From assembly GCA_964418585.1 (NCBI GenBank), contig CAYQMG010000176.1:1-64000 (forward strand): a stretch of 64,000 nt of DNA, written 5' to 3'. Position numbers and translations under genes: made by a program. This DNA comes from JAJRTE01 sp964418585. Its GTDB lineage: Bacteria; Myxococcota_A; UBA796; JAJRTE01. Below the pieces are notes generated by a model that was given only the letters and a program-made list of their open reading frames with translations, was not told where the DNA came from and ran no database searches. Positions 20,283-29,023 of this stretch are shown piece by piece; within the stretch, counting starts at the first letter, position 1, and every line of letters starts with the position of its first letter.

Positions 20283-20458
20283 TTCTCTCTTTTTTCCCCA
20301 CCGTGTCCATCGAGACACTCAAACTAATCCTTGCCAAGCCACCGGACAAGGCGTACCACGAGATCGAGGAGGGAGGCACCACGGGGCGTGCCTTCCCGTG
20401 CCGGGGAAGACCGTACGGTCTCATCCACCTCCGCGCGGTCCTCCCGAGGAGGGTATCC

Positions 20459-21130
20459 ATGTTCAGCTATGTGTTCATGAAACTGCTGGAAGGGCGACCG
20501 GAAACCTACGATCGGCGCGTCGAACGGGTGGCGGGAGGACACATTCGAGCGGTCAAGGAACAGATCGCGAACCTGGTTCATCCCGGAGACCAGGTGCTCG
20601 AGATTGGGTGCGGGACCGGGGAACTTGCTGTGATGATGGCCCGCCGCGGCGCCAAGGTGACCGCGTTCGACGCAAGCGAGCAGATGGTGAGAGCGGCTCG
20701 AACCCGCATGGTTCGGGAAAAGCTGGAGGACCGTGTGACCCTGGAACCACTGGAAGTTTCGGGCATGGACCGGCTGGAGTCCGCGACCTACGATGTGGTG
20801 GTCTCGACACTGGTCTTGAGCGAGCTGTCCCCGGATGAGCAACGATATGCCATCAAGCACGCAGCCCGTGTCCTTCGAGCCGGTGGCCACATCGCGTTCG
20901 CAGATGAAGTTCGACCGCGAACGACCTGGCAACGCCTGCGATATCAGGCGGTACGCTTCCCCATGCTGGCTGTGACCTACCTGGTATCGAGGTCCAGCAC
21001 ACGCCCGCTCGAGGACCTGTCGGGACAACTGAGCAATGCTGGCCTGGAAGTGACACGGGAGGAACGCAGCCTGGGCGACGCATTCGCCCTCGTCGTGGCG
21101 TGCAAGCCGCAAGAGGGGGGGAAACGATGA
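20459..21130 (+). CDS. Class I SAM-dependent methyltransferase
   Basis: The 223-residue protein has the Rossmann motif I LEIGCGTGEL (near 49), an acidic post-II residue in VTAFDASEQM (near 70), and motif IV/V blocks YDVVVSTLVLSEL and LRAGGHIAFADE. This is the UbiE/COQ5-like small-molecule methyltransferase layout, with a hydrophobic insertion (QAVRFPMLAVTYLV) late in the protein that could contact membrane or a nonpolar substrate. The ATG at 20459 follows GAGGAGGG. Its stop codon overlaps the start of the HgcAB-like gene (ATGA), so the two are made together and probably act on the same pathway. The methyl acceptor is unknown; I infer a link to corrinoid or metal(loid) chemistry only from the neighbour. 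Confidence 0.85.
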   Translation: MFSYVFMKLLEGRPETYDRRVERVAGGHIRAVKEQIANLVHPGDQVLEIGCGTGELAVMMARRGAKVTAFDASEQMVRAARTRMVREKLEDRVTLEPLEVSGMDRLESATYDVVVSTLVLSELSPDEQRYAIKHAARVLRAGGHIAFADEVRPRTTWQRLRYQAVRFPMLAVTYLVSRSSTRPLEDLSGQLSNAGLEVTREERSLGDAFALVVACKPQEGGKR

Positions 21131-22206
21131 ATCTGTTCAAGGCGACCTGGGGTTTCCTTTTCCGCCTGTTTCCCTGTCCTACTGAAACGGGTCTCCGGAA
21201 AATCGGCAACCCGAGCGAGGAAAGCCCCGTCCTGGTGACGTGCAACTTCTACACGACGGTCCAGCGGTTGTCTCGAGCCCTTCGTGGACAGGACGTGTGG
21301 CTTCTGGTGGCTGAGTCGAGAGGGGTGAACGTCTGGTGTGCCGCCTGCGGGAACGAGTTCAATACCCGGTCGGTGGTATCTGCGATCAAGACGAGTGGTA
21401 TCGAAGAGGCCGTGTCACATCGGACCGTCATCCTCCCGCCGCTCGGCGCCGCAGGGATATCAGCGAGAGAAGTCGAGAAACAGACCGGGTGGCACACACG
21501 ATGGGGGCCGGTCCGCGCTCGAGACATCCCGGCCTACCTGAACGCACGACGCAAACGGACAGAGGCCATGAAAAGGGCGACCTACACGCTGGTGGAACGT
21601 CTGGATACCGCGTTGGGCAGCCTCTTCCCGTTCTACTCCCTGGTGGCCCTCGCCTTCCTGGGGTTCGCCCCCCACCTCCTGGGCTATTTCCTGCTCACCC
21701 TGGCGCTCACCTTCCTGATATTCTTCGGGCTGTGTCCCTGGATCCCGGGAAAACACGGATGGCAAAAGGTGCTCTTCCTCGACGCCATCCTCGGCCTCGC
21801 TCTGGCCGCCGTGGTGTTCTGGCCGCCGGCCACAACGCGCCCGGTCCGAACCATCCTCATCATGGCCATGCTGCTGTTCGCCCTTCACGGGGGAGAACTG
21901 GGAGGACTCTCGTCCACCTGGGCGTCCGACTTCGACCCTCTCATGGCACGCCTGGGTCTCCGCGCCATCGGCAACACCCGCTTCGCCGGAACCACTCGAA
22001 CGGACCTGCTCATCGGTGCTCGACTCTTGACCCACAACACAGAGGACTGCTCGAGCTGCGGAGCCTGTGTGGCCGTGTGCCCCCTGGGGGTGTGGGACAG
22101 AGGACCGGACAGGCGGGTCGTTCTCGAGCGCCGGGAAGCCTGCACGGCTTGCTGCGCCTGTCTGACCCAGTGTCCTGAAGGAGCCATCACGGCGCAACCG
22201 GTCTGA
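21127..22206 (+). CDS. HgcA-HgcB-like fusion: corrinoid protein, membrane domain and 2[4Fe-4S] ferredoxin
   Basis: The 359-residue protein reads as HgcA fused to HgcB. Residues 22-140 match the HgcA corrinoid domain: GNPSEESPVLVTCNFY, then the cap-helix motif NVWCAACG at 68-75 (HgcA consensus N-V/I-W-C-A-A/G-G-K, Cys71 being the putative cobalt ligand), then VSHRTVILPPLGAAGI and GPVRARDIPAYL. Residues ~165-262 hold four hydrophobic helices with the HgcA-like PWIPGK turn. The C-terminus has two complete ferredoxin motifs, Cys308-311-314-318 and Cys339-342-345-349. Differences from true HgcAB: the motif has an extra Cys74 in place of Gly-Lys, and HgcB's vicinal Cys pair at the C-terminus is missing. 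HgcAB transfers a methyl group from a corrinoid to Hg(II). Here the acceptor is unknown. The start is the ATGA overlap with the methyltransferase. Confidence 0.82.
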   Translation: MNLFKATWGFLFRLFPCPTETGLRKIGNPSEESPVLVTCNFYTTVQRLSRALRGQDVWLLVAESRGVNVWCAACGNEFNTRSVVSAIKTSGIEEAVSHRTVILPPLGAAGISAREVEKQTGWHTRWGPVRARDIPAYLNARRKRTEAMKRATYTLVERLDTALGSLFPFYSLVALAFLGFAPHLLGYFLLTLALTFLIFFGLCPWIPGKHGWQKVLFLDAILGLALAAVVFWPPATTRPVRTILIMAMLLFALHGGELGGLSSTWASDFDPLMARLGLRAIGNTRFAGTTRTDLLIGARLLTHNTEDCSSCGACVAVCPLGVWDRGPDRRVVLERREACTACCACLTQCPEGAITAQPV

Positions 22207-22305
22207 CTGGCTTTGTCGAGGGGAAAAGATTGTCGCCGGCCGGCCCGTGAACAGGCAATCACCGGCCACCCGGACGGCGAAAAGAAGAAGGAGGGGGAAT
22301 CCTGA

Positions 22306-23469
22306 TCAGGCGTGCCACTCGAGGATGAACCCGGCATTCATCCACTTGCTGGACTCGGTGACGAAGCTCATGATGGTGGATCCATCGGCGAGCTTGCCGG
22401 CATCCTGACGAAGCAACCGGTCGAGCGTAAGGAGGATGGCGACCGGGCCGGTGTAACCAAGCTGGTCGGTGGTGGAGTAGTAGAGGTCAAAGGTCGGGTT
22501 GTCGTGGTACTTCTTGGCGATCGGCATCATCTCGTCAAACGCGAGGTCGATGATGTGCTTGGTCGGCACATTGGCCAGCACATGGGTGGTGGCCTGGATC
22601 CGACGCCGGAATTCCTCCTCGCCCCACTTCTCGCGGAGAATCTCGAGGAACTTGCCGAAGGCCTGGATCGACAACTTCGGCCCAAGCTGGCTCACCTGAC
22701 GGAAATCCTGCACGATGTGGTGATAGCCCTGCTCGTAATCCTCCTTCGGCCCCAGGGACGAGCTGCCGGCCCGATTGTACATGTGGGGAGGATAGTTGTA
22801 TCCGACCGATTCCAGATAGGTATCGACGAAGTAGAGTCCAGGGACTCTCTCCTCACCATCCTCGGCCTGAAGCACCATGGCGCCGCCGCCGTCCGAAAGG
22901 AACCACCGAAGCACTGCGTGATTCTTTTCGATCTTGGCCTGGTTGTAGTAGCTGGCCTTGAGCGCAGAGGACACCAGGTTCGACGAACAAATAAGTGCAT
23001 TCTTGTACCGCCCGACACGGATGAGGTCGTGGGCGATCTGCATGGCCTTGTAGGTTGCTGTGCAATTGGAGTGAATCGACATCTCGGCACAGTACTTGAT
23101 CCCGAGTTCCTCCTGCACGAACGCGCTGGTCGGCGGGCAGATGAACCGGTCCATGGACGAGGACCCGTAGATGACCAACTCGATGTCATTGGGCTCCAGT
23201 CCAGCCATCTCGAGCGCCTGGCGAGACGCCTTGGCCGCCATGCCGGCACACGTCTCGTTGCACGCACCGGTCTCCCGGTCGATGGCGTAGTAGTAGTTCT
23301 CCATGCCCAGGATCTGGTACATCACGTTCGCGGTCCGCTTGTACCATTTCTTGAAGTCGTCTGAGACCTCGTCCAGTTCACCCAGCACCTTCTCTATGTC
23401 GTGGAACTTGACGGGCTCACCGGGTAGGTACGTGCCCGTACCAGAGATTCTTACCGGTCGATCATACAT
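22306..23469 (-). CDS. 3-oxoacyl-ACP synthase III-like (KASIII/FabH fold) enzyme
   Basis: A 387-residue thiolase-fold condensing enzyme, longer than FabH (~320). The nucleophile is Cys136 in SIHSNCTATYKAM. The His position of the triad corresponds to THVLAN (His296, aligned to HQAN of FabH). The third residue, Asn in the G-N-T-G loop of FabH, appears as Tyr in LGYTGPV (Tyr339). FabH condenses acetyl-CoA with malonyl-ACP. The Asn change suggests another reaction, such as acyl transfer or non-decarboxylative condensation as in OleA-, BioZ- or CerJ-type relatives. The ATG at 23469 follows GGAG seven bases upstream. It converges with the HgcAB-like gene; no acyl carrier protein or other fatty-acid gene is adjacent. 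Confidence 0.82.
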   Translation of the reverse strand: MYDRPVRISGTGTYLPGEPVKFHDIEKVLGELDEVSDDFKKWYKRTANVMYQILGMENYYYAIDRETGACNETCAGMAAKASRQALEMAGLEPNDIELVIYGSSSMDRFICPPTSAFVQEELGIKYCAEMSIHSNCTATYKAMQIAHDLIRVGRYKNALICSSNLVSSALKASYYNQAKIEKNHAVLRWFLSDGGGAMVLQAEDGEERVPGLYFVDTYLESVGYNYPPHMYNRAGSSSLGPKEDYEQGYHHIVQDFRQVSQLGPKLSIQAFGKFLEILREKWGEEEFRRRIQATTHVLANVPTKHIIDLAFDEMMPIAKKYHDNPTFDLYYSTTDQLGYTGPVAILLTLDRLLRQDAGKLADGSTIMSFVTESSKWMNAGFILEWHA

Positions 23470-24030
23470 GAGATTTCTCCATTTCCTCGGGATACTCGAA
23501 CGTTCTGTGCCGCCCTCGGTTCGGCAAACGACCCACCTCCACGCTCACAGGAGCGCCAGGCCGGCCCTTCACACGCCCCGGCCACGTTATGGACCTGCGT
23601 TTCTCTCTACCGGGTCGCAACGCCGACGTCAAGCACTTGTGCACGCGCGGTCCCCCCGAAACGCTGCAAAACCGACGCACCCTGTGCCCTGACCCCACCG
23701 GGGTTGTTCGCTCTGCAAAACCACGCCGGCCCATACCCCCACCTTGGGCATGCCACTTTCAAGTCTCCAGCGACTGAGGGCAGGGGCACTATCCCCCCGC
23801 GCGCTCCCGGAAAACGCATCTCCTCTGCTGGAGCAGCCCTTGCAGCCCCCCTGCCTTCCTGAGCAGCAGTCTCCCGCTCCAATCCCCCGGCCGGGGCTCC
23901 ACGTCTCCAAGACACCCGCCCCCCCTCCGCACCCTCCAGACAAGGATGAACAAAGGTGCACACCACACACAACAGGTGCTCGACAAACAAAGAGAAATAT
24001 ATTCTGGCAGGATAGAGGTGGTAGAGGTGG
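23470..24030. other. 561-base intergenic region upstream of the KASIII-like gene
   Basis: It lies between the KASIII-like start and the end of the Rpn gene, both minus strand. Open frames here are Pro/Arg-rich and overlap in several registers, so I call no gene. Base composition shifts at about 23,940 to more AT, which continues into the Rpn gene. Confidence 0.35.
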
Positions 24031-24921
24031 CTAATCCTCGAGCGCTCCGGGGTCGATCCCCCGCTCTTTCAACAACGCAAGCAGCCGTTCCTTTTCTCGT
24101 CGCTCCTCCGCTGCACGGCGCAAAGCAGCCTCCTTTTCTTGACGCTCCTCCTCCGCCCGCCGCTCCTGCTCCCGCGCCCGCCGCTGCGCGGCTTCCTTCG
24201 CCTTGCGTTCCTCCTCAAGATTCGACGCCATTGAACGTTGCTGACGCAAATAATCCAGCCGCTTGCGGTAAACGTGGTACGCTCTCTCCTTTTCCGAAAA
24301 CCTCCTCAACGTTTCCATCGCTTGCCTCATCTCGGGCGTGTTCATGTACTCCGGCAACGCCTCGTCGTCCAGCTCCTTTCCCTCCTTGAAAAAGCGCACC
24401 CACCGATCCAGTTCTGTCTCCACTTCCTTTCGATTCCATTTTAGCATCTCCAACACGTGAATCCCACCTCCCTGACAAAGCTCCCAGCCGGTCTCCCGTT
24501 CCCATAGCTCGAAACAACTGTGGAACGCATCCCGCTCCTTCCACAAAATCGCGCCCATCAGCCATATCGAATGCACCGGTCTCAACGTCTCATACCCTTC
24601 CCCTTCCCTCAACTGAGATGACACCAAATCGCACCAGTTGTACAGCATGCGTTCTGGAAGACCTCTGTAGACCGTTAGCTGGATCTCGATCTGATATCGA
24701 ACCTGCGTCTCGGACATGGCCAGCACATCCACTACCGAGAGTTTGTCGGAAAGAAAGTCCTTGTCGCTGTAGGGATTGAGCAGGGTGACCGAAGTGATTC
24801 GACGAGCCGGCGGCGGTGCCAACACGGCGTTGAGAAAATGGATGAGAAGGTTCTTGTTTTCTTCCGAGCCCAGCAGTGCCTTGAACACACAGTCGACGGT
24901 GGGATCGATACGATGTTTCAT
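24031..24921 (-). CDS. Rpn-family / PD-(D/E)XK nuclease-like protein with coiled-coil tail
   Basis: The 296-residue protein begins MKHRIDPTVDCVFKALLGSEE, the typical opening of the Rpn/PDDEXK_2 family (recombination-promoting nucleases once called transposases). A PD-(D/E)XK core is visible: Asp in SVVDVLA near 64, and E-x-Q in YQIEIQL near 77. The last ~70 residues are an almost unbroken Glu/Arg/Ala coiled coil. Family members cut DNA and promote RecA-independent recombination. Its G+C content is visibly lower than its neighbours and no partner gene is present, so recent acquisition is likely. The ATG at 24921 is the only sensible start. Confidence 0.83.
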   Translation of the reverse strand: MKHRIDPTVDCVFKALLGSEENKNLLIHFLNAVLAPPPARRITSVTLLNPYSDKDFLSDKLSVVDVLAMSETQVRYQIEIQLTVYRGLPERMLYNWCDLVSSQLREGEGYETLRPVHSIWLMGAILWKERDAFHSCFELWERETGWELCQGGGIHVLEMLKWNRKEVETELDRWVRFFKEGKELDDEALPEYMNTPEMRQAMETLRRFSEKERAYHVYRKRLDYLRQQRSMASNLEEERKAKEAAQRRAREQERRAEEERQEKEAALRRAAEERREKERLLALLKERGIDPGALED

Positions 24922-25323
24922 GAACGCCTCTTGATTGTCTCGTGATTGAACCAGGTTTCCGCACAGTCGACAAGAATTTCATGCACACAATGACATTTCA
25001 ACAAAAGAGTCAAGGCGGGCTGGTGCGAGCCGTGTGCCATCCGAGCCAAGGACAGGCCTCGTCCCACGCCGGTTCAGAGACCGAACCGCACCGTACGCAT
25101 GGACAGAGGGGGATCACTTGCGGTCACCATGGTACAGCAGAACCACTTGCAACCAAGCTCGACCCACCTCGAGTTTGCAGGTATACTGCGGAGAACGTGC
25201 GGGTCGACGCCGCCCGATGACCATCCGGGACAGTGCAGCGTCCCTACCTTTGCGCGCCGTCACGACGCCCGGCCACAACCGGGTCATGGTCGGCGCTGTG
25301 TGGAGGACTCGAGGCATTTCGAG
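24922..25323. other. Intergenic region before the GH94-like gene
   Basis: This 402-base divergent spacer lies between the Rpn gene and the GH94-like gene. A TATACT at 25182-25187 could be a -10 box for the rightward gene, but no matching -35 is present. A frame in register with the downstream gene runs from 25099, without a ribosome binding site. Confidence 0.35.
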
Positions 25324-27888
25324 ATGACCACGTCGACGCCCAGCAACGCAGACGACCCCGACGTCGGTTCCGGCGCATTCGGCACCTGGATGACCGACCG
25401 ATGGGGTCTCCCCGCCTATGAGTACACCGGGAACCAGCCCGGGGAAGTGGAATCTGATGACGTTCGGGCGAGCGAGCGTTTCGGGCCACGGTATGTTCAC
25501 TTGATGGGCAACGTTCACTGGAACGTGCTCTGCACGGCGGAGGGTAGTGTTCAAGCCTACGAGTCGGACCGGGGTCCCCAGTTTCTCCTGGAGAAACCGG
25601 GCGGGTGGGGCGTCGTGTGGATCGGGCTCGAGGATGGAGAGCGCTTCGGCGACCGGTGGCCGGTCAAGGGACGCGGGCGACGGATTTTTGGCACAGGATA
25701 TTTTCGCAAGATCGTGGAACACCGCCGGATCCGTCTGGATCATCAGGTGGTCGCGCCTCCCGGGGACGTGCGCGGGCTTGTGTCGTTCGTCTCCATCGAA
25801 AACCTGGGCCCCGGAGCGGTGGTGCTCGTGGTGGAGGAACCATGGGCACCTCGGATCCTGCCTTTGCTCCACGCTCCGCTGTTCACCACCACCGGCCGTC
25901 GGTCGTTCGGAGGGGATTGGCGGACCACCCTCGCGGGACGTCTGACCGGTGCAACCAGGTCGGTCTTGCGAATTCACCCTCCACAGTTGCGTGAGCGCGC
26001 GGCCAGGTCCTACGTGTATCGTCCCCTCGAGGACGAGGCCACGGCTGCTGTGGGGTTTCAGCCCGCGTACCGGGCCTCCCGGGGACGGCACGCGCGGGAC
26101 TCGAGTCCCCTGGACGAGCACCCTGCACCTTTTTTCCTGGTTCCGTGTGCCGGGCCGCCTCCTGAAATCGTTCGCATGCCAGGTGTTGCCGGAATCGTCC
26201 ACCGTCGCCGAATCCGTCTCGACCCCGGGACGGCAACCCGTTGGGCGACCGGGTTCACCCGCGATCCCCCTGCCCGTTTCCTGGCCCGTATCGGGCCACT
26301 GGATCGACTCATGGAGCGCGTGGCCGCGGACCGTCGGACCCGGGTCGTCTCCTTTCGCACCGATCAAGATCCCTGGTTGGGCCGGGAGACCTGCTGGCAC
26401 AGTGCAATGGTCCGTGGTTCCACAGCCTGGTCCGAGTTTTTTCAGGCCCCCCTCCTCCATCCGGGAGGGGCTCGAGGCTACCTTCATGGGGCCGCCTCGG
26501 CCACACGGGATGCCTGCCACGCACTCATCCCGTTGACTTATGCCGACCCGGCTCTGGCCCGGAAGGTTCTGCTCGGTCTGATTCGATTCGCAGTCACGAA
26601 TCAAGGCGTCCGGTCCGGGACCACCGGCCATGGCCTGGGCCTGTCGGCGAACCTGGCACAGGAACCGTCAGACCTGCCTTTTCTCGTACTTTGGGCTGCC
26701 ACCGAATACCTGTTCGCCACTCGAGACTTCGCTTTTCTCCGGGAAAATGGGGCGTGCCACGACGCTGAAAACGAGTCGACCTCGGTGCGCGCACGTCTGG
26801 AAACCGTCGCACGCTGGCTCCTCGACACCCTTGCTCTCGGACCGAACGGCCTGGTCAGGGCCGGTCCGGGAGACTGGAATCCGATCGTGCCTCGGCTCGC
26901 ACGGTCTCGTCGCACCTACGGTCGTGACGGGGAGTCATTGCTCAACACCGCCCTGGCTCTCCATGTCTACCCTCGGCTCGCCTGCTTGTTCGAGCAGGAA
27001 AACTCGGAACTCGCCCGACGCCTCCGTGCCACAGCCGACCGACTGCGCCAGGCGCTGGACCGGGCCTGGACTGGAAAGTGGTACGCGCGGGCCTTCGACG
27101 GTCCGGAATCCCCTGTGGAACAGGACCGACTCTTCCTTGACCACCACGTCTGGCTACTGGTATCCGGAGCACTGGCACCGGACCGGGCCGCACAGGTGGT
27201 GGGTCGAATGCTTCAGGAACTGGACACGGGCTCGCCAATCGGCGCTCAGGTCCTTCATCCTCCTGTGACGAGCGGGTTCCGCGTGCCCAGACGCGGTGAG
27301 CATGCCAATGGAGGTATCTGGCCGCACCTGAACGCCATTTTGACGTGGGCATACGTGCGCACCGGGTCGGAGCAGGCCTGTCGGTCACTCGTCCGCAACA
27401 CGCTCTGCACCCATGCCCGGGAATACCCGGATTGCTGGTACGGTATCTGGAGCGGCCCGGAGTGCTACAACGCCGAACCGGGGGAACGAGCCGGAGAAAT
27501 CAGCGGGACGTTCGAGTCGCCCCTGGAGGAGTTCCCGGTCGGTAGCCTGATGGCGCACGCCGCGCCCCTCCTTGCTGCACTCAAGGTGGCTGGAATCGAG
27601 GCATCCGAAACGGGACTGACCATTGCCCCCTCTCTCTCCGCCCCGTTCGAGTTTGCCTCGCCCCTGATCTCCCTCGAGGCCACGGACAAGGTCCTTCGCC
27701 TCGACTACGCACCGCCCAGCAAGAATCGATATGGACTCAGGATTCGACTCCCTGCAGGCTGGACGGCCGAACGCGCCAGGATCGAACAATCCGCCTTTCG
27801 GGTGGAACCCTCGAGGCATGAACAGTGGCTCGAGTGGCCGCGTGCCCTGTTCGCGCGGTTTGAACTCACCGTGCACCGAGGAGCATGA
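25324..27888 (+). CDS. GH94-like glycoside phosphorylase/hydrolase
   Basis: The 854-residue protein resembles GH94 (cellobiose/chitobiose/cyclic-glucan phosphorylase-type) enzymes. The N-terminal ~270 residues look like the beta-sandwich (YVHLMGNVHWNVLC...SVQAYESDRGPQFLLE). A helical (alpha/alpha)6 barrel follows from ~340, with RGYLHGAASATRDACHAL near 392, GDWNPI near 518 and ANGGIWPHLNAILTW near 660. In GH94 the DWN segment carries the general acid Asp, here Asp519 or close by. Phosphorolysis of a beta-glucoside is the family reaction, but the WND-G usually seen is WNP, so activity may differ. The ATG at 25324 lies after GGAGGAC, rather far upstream. The gene ends one base before the CapA-like gene, so the two form an operon. 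Confidence 0.72.
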   Translation: MTTSTPSNADDPDVGSGAFGTWMTDRWGLPAYEYTGNQPGEVESDDVRASERFGPRYVHLMGNVHWNVLCTAEGSVQAYESDRGPQFLLEKPGGWGVVWIGLEDGERFGDRWPVKGRGRRIFGTGYFRKIVEHRRIRLDHQVVAPPGDVRGLVSFVSIENLGPGAVVLVVEEPWAPRILPLLHAPLFTTTGRRSFGGDWRTTLAGRLTGATRSVLRIHPPQLRERAARSYVYRPLEDEATAAVGFQPAYRASRGRHARDSSPLDEHPAPFFLVPCAGPPPEIVRMPGVAGIVHRRRIRLDPGTATRWATGFTRDPPARFLARIGPLDRLMERVAADRRTRVVSFRTDQDPWLGRETCWHSAMVRGSTAWSEFFQAPLLHPGGARGYLHGAASATRDACHALIPLTYADPALARKVLLGLIRFAVTNQGVRSGTTGHGLGLSANLAQEPSDLPFLVLWAATEYLFATRDFAFLRENGACHDAENESTSVRARLETVARWLLDTLALGPNGLVRAGPGDWNPIVPRLARSRRTYGRDGESLLNTALALHVYPRLACLFEQENSELARRLRATADRLRQALDRAWTGKWYARAFDGPESPVEQDRLFLDHHVWLLVSGALAPDRAAQVVGRMLQELDTGSPIGAQVLHPPVTSGFRVPRRGEHANGGIWPHLNAILTWAYVRTGSEQACRSLVRNTLCTHAREYPDCWYGIWSGPECYNAEPGERAGEISGTFESPLEEFPVGSLMAHAAPLLAALKVAGIEASETGLTIAPSLSAPFEFASPLISLEATDKVLRLDYAPPSKNRYGLRIRLPAGWTAERARIEQSAFRVEPSRHEQWLEWPRALFARFELTVHRGA

Positions 27889-27889
27889 C

Positions 27890-29008
27890 ATGGGCGCCAC
27901 GTGGTTCCTTACCGTCGTTCTCTCTCTGGCGACGACCCTCGTCGCTTGCTCGTCCGCTCGCCCCGACCCGCCGCAGGTGGTGAAGCTGGAGGCACACGGA
28001 CCCCGGACGACCGTGGTGTCGGTGGGAGACATTTTGCTCGCCGACGCCGCACACCGCGCCCTCGAGCAGCACGGATACCGCTGGCCGTTCGAGCGGGTGG
28101 CCCCGCTGCTTGCAGAGGCGGATGTGGTGCTGGGCAACCTGGAAGGCCCGGTGACCACCCATCGGGAACGGGCGTTTCCCGGCAAGAAGTGGTCGTACCG
28201 GATGCCTGCCAAGGCGGCTCGAGCACTTGCAACGGTTGGATTCGACGTGGTCTGTCTGGCGAACAACCACATCCTGGACTATGGGTCTCGAGGTGTCGCC
28301 GACACGATAGTTGCCCTGAACGAAGTGGGAATCCGCTGGTTCGGAGCAGGCCGGAATGAGCGGGAGGCGCGGCGTGGCCTGGTGCTGGACGTTGGCGGTT
28401 TCCGTATCGGGCTGCTCGGCTATTACCAACGCCATCTGGACCTGGCATTGAGGGGGGGATACGCTGGAGAGGACCATCCGGGGCCGGCCATGCTGACCGA
28501 AGACGTTCTGGAGGCGGATCTGAAGCGTCTCCGGACTCATGCAGACGTGTTGATCGTGAATTTTCACTGGGGTGCGAACTACCGGCCGGTATCGAAATAC
28601 CAACGCCGGATGGGGCACCGTGCCATCGACCTGGGGGCGGACATCGTAAACGGGCACCATCCCCACATCGCGCAAGGGATCGAGATCTATCGAGGCAAGC
28701 CCATCGTCTACAGCGTGGGCAATTTCACCTTCGGCACACCGGGCCGTTTTCCCCGCGGGAAGCAGGGCTACGGGTTGGTGGTTCGCTACATTTTCGAGAA
28801 AAACGCACTCCGGTTCGTGGTCGCCACACCCATCGCGGTCAACAACGCCCTGGTGAAATTCCAACCGCACCGGGTCCCTGCGGCCGAAGCCCGCTCCGCA
28901 CTCGAGCCGGAGCTGGCCGAGTTCCAGACTTCGGCCCGATGGTTGGGTGACACAGCGGTGATCACCGTCGGCACTCCGGGAACGCCCCCGCTTCCCTTCC
29001 TGCCTTGA
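27890..29008 (+). CDS. CapA-family metallophosphatase-like lipoprotein
   Basis: A 372-residue protein starting with a lipoprotein signal (ALATTLVAC-type lipobox near residue 19-22), so probably anchored to a membrane facing the periplasm. The body matches the CapA/PgsA fold related to calcineurin-like phosphoesterases: VSVGDILLAD (Asp), VVLGNLEGPVT (Asn-Glu), CLANNHILDYG (Asn-His), VNFHWG and NGHHPH with paired His, and YSVGNFTF. In Bacillus the family supports poly-gamma-glutamate capsule export, but most bacterial homologues are uncharacterised. Immediate coupling to a GH94-like enzyme (one base apart; GAGGAG within the upstream gene's end) suggests a role in cell-surface or stored polysaccharide. 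Confidence 0.87.
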   Translation: MGATWFLTVVLSLATTLVACSSARPDPPQVVKLEAHGPRTTVVSVGDILLADAAHRALEQHGYRWPFERVAPLLAEADVVLGNLEGPVTTHRERAFPGKKWSYRMPAKAARALATVGFDVVCLANNHILDYGSRGVADTIVALNEVGIRWFGAGRNEREARRGLVLDVGGFRIGLLGYYQRHLDLALRGGYAGEDHPGPAMLTEDVLEADLKRLRTHADVLIVNFHWGANYRPVSKYQRRMGHRAIDLGADIVNGHHPHIAQGIEIYRGKPIVYSVGNFTFGTPGRFPRGKQGYGLVVRYIFEKNALRFVVATPIAVNNALVKFQPHRVPAAEARSALEPELAEFQTSARWLGDTAVITVGTPGTPPLPFLP

Positions 29009-29023
29009 GGCGAAGCGCTCCGC

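Noticed and set aside
21127..22206. Calling the fusion a proven mercury-methylation gene (hgcAB)
   Set aside because: The cap-helix motif is altered and the HgcB terminal Cys pair is missing, so only an HgcAB-like label is supported.
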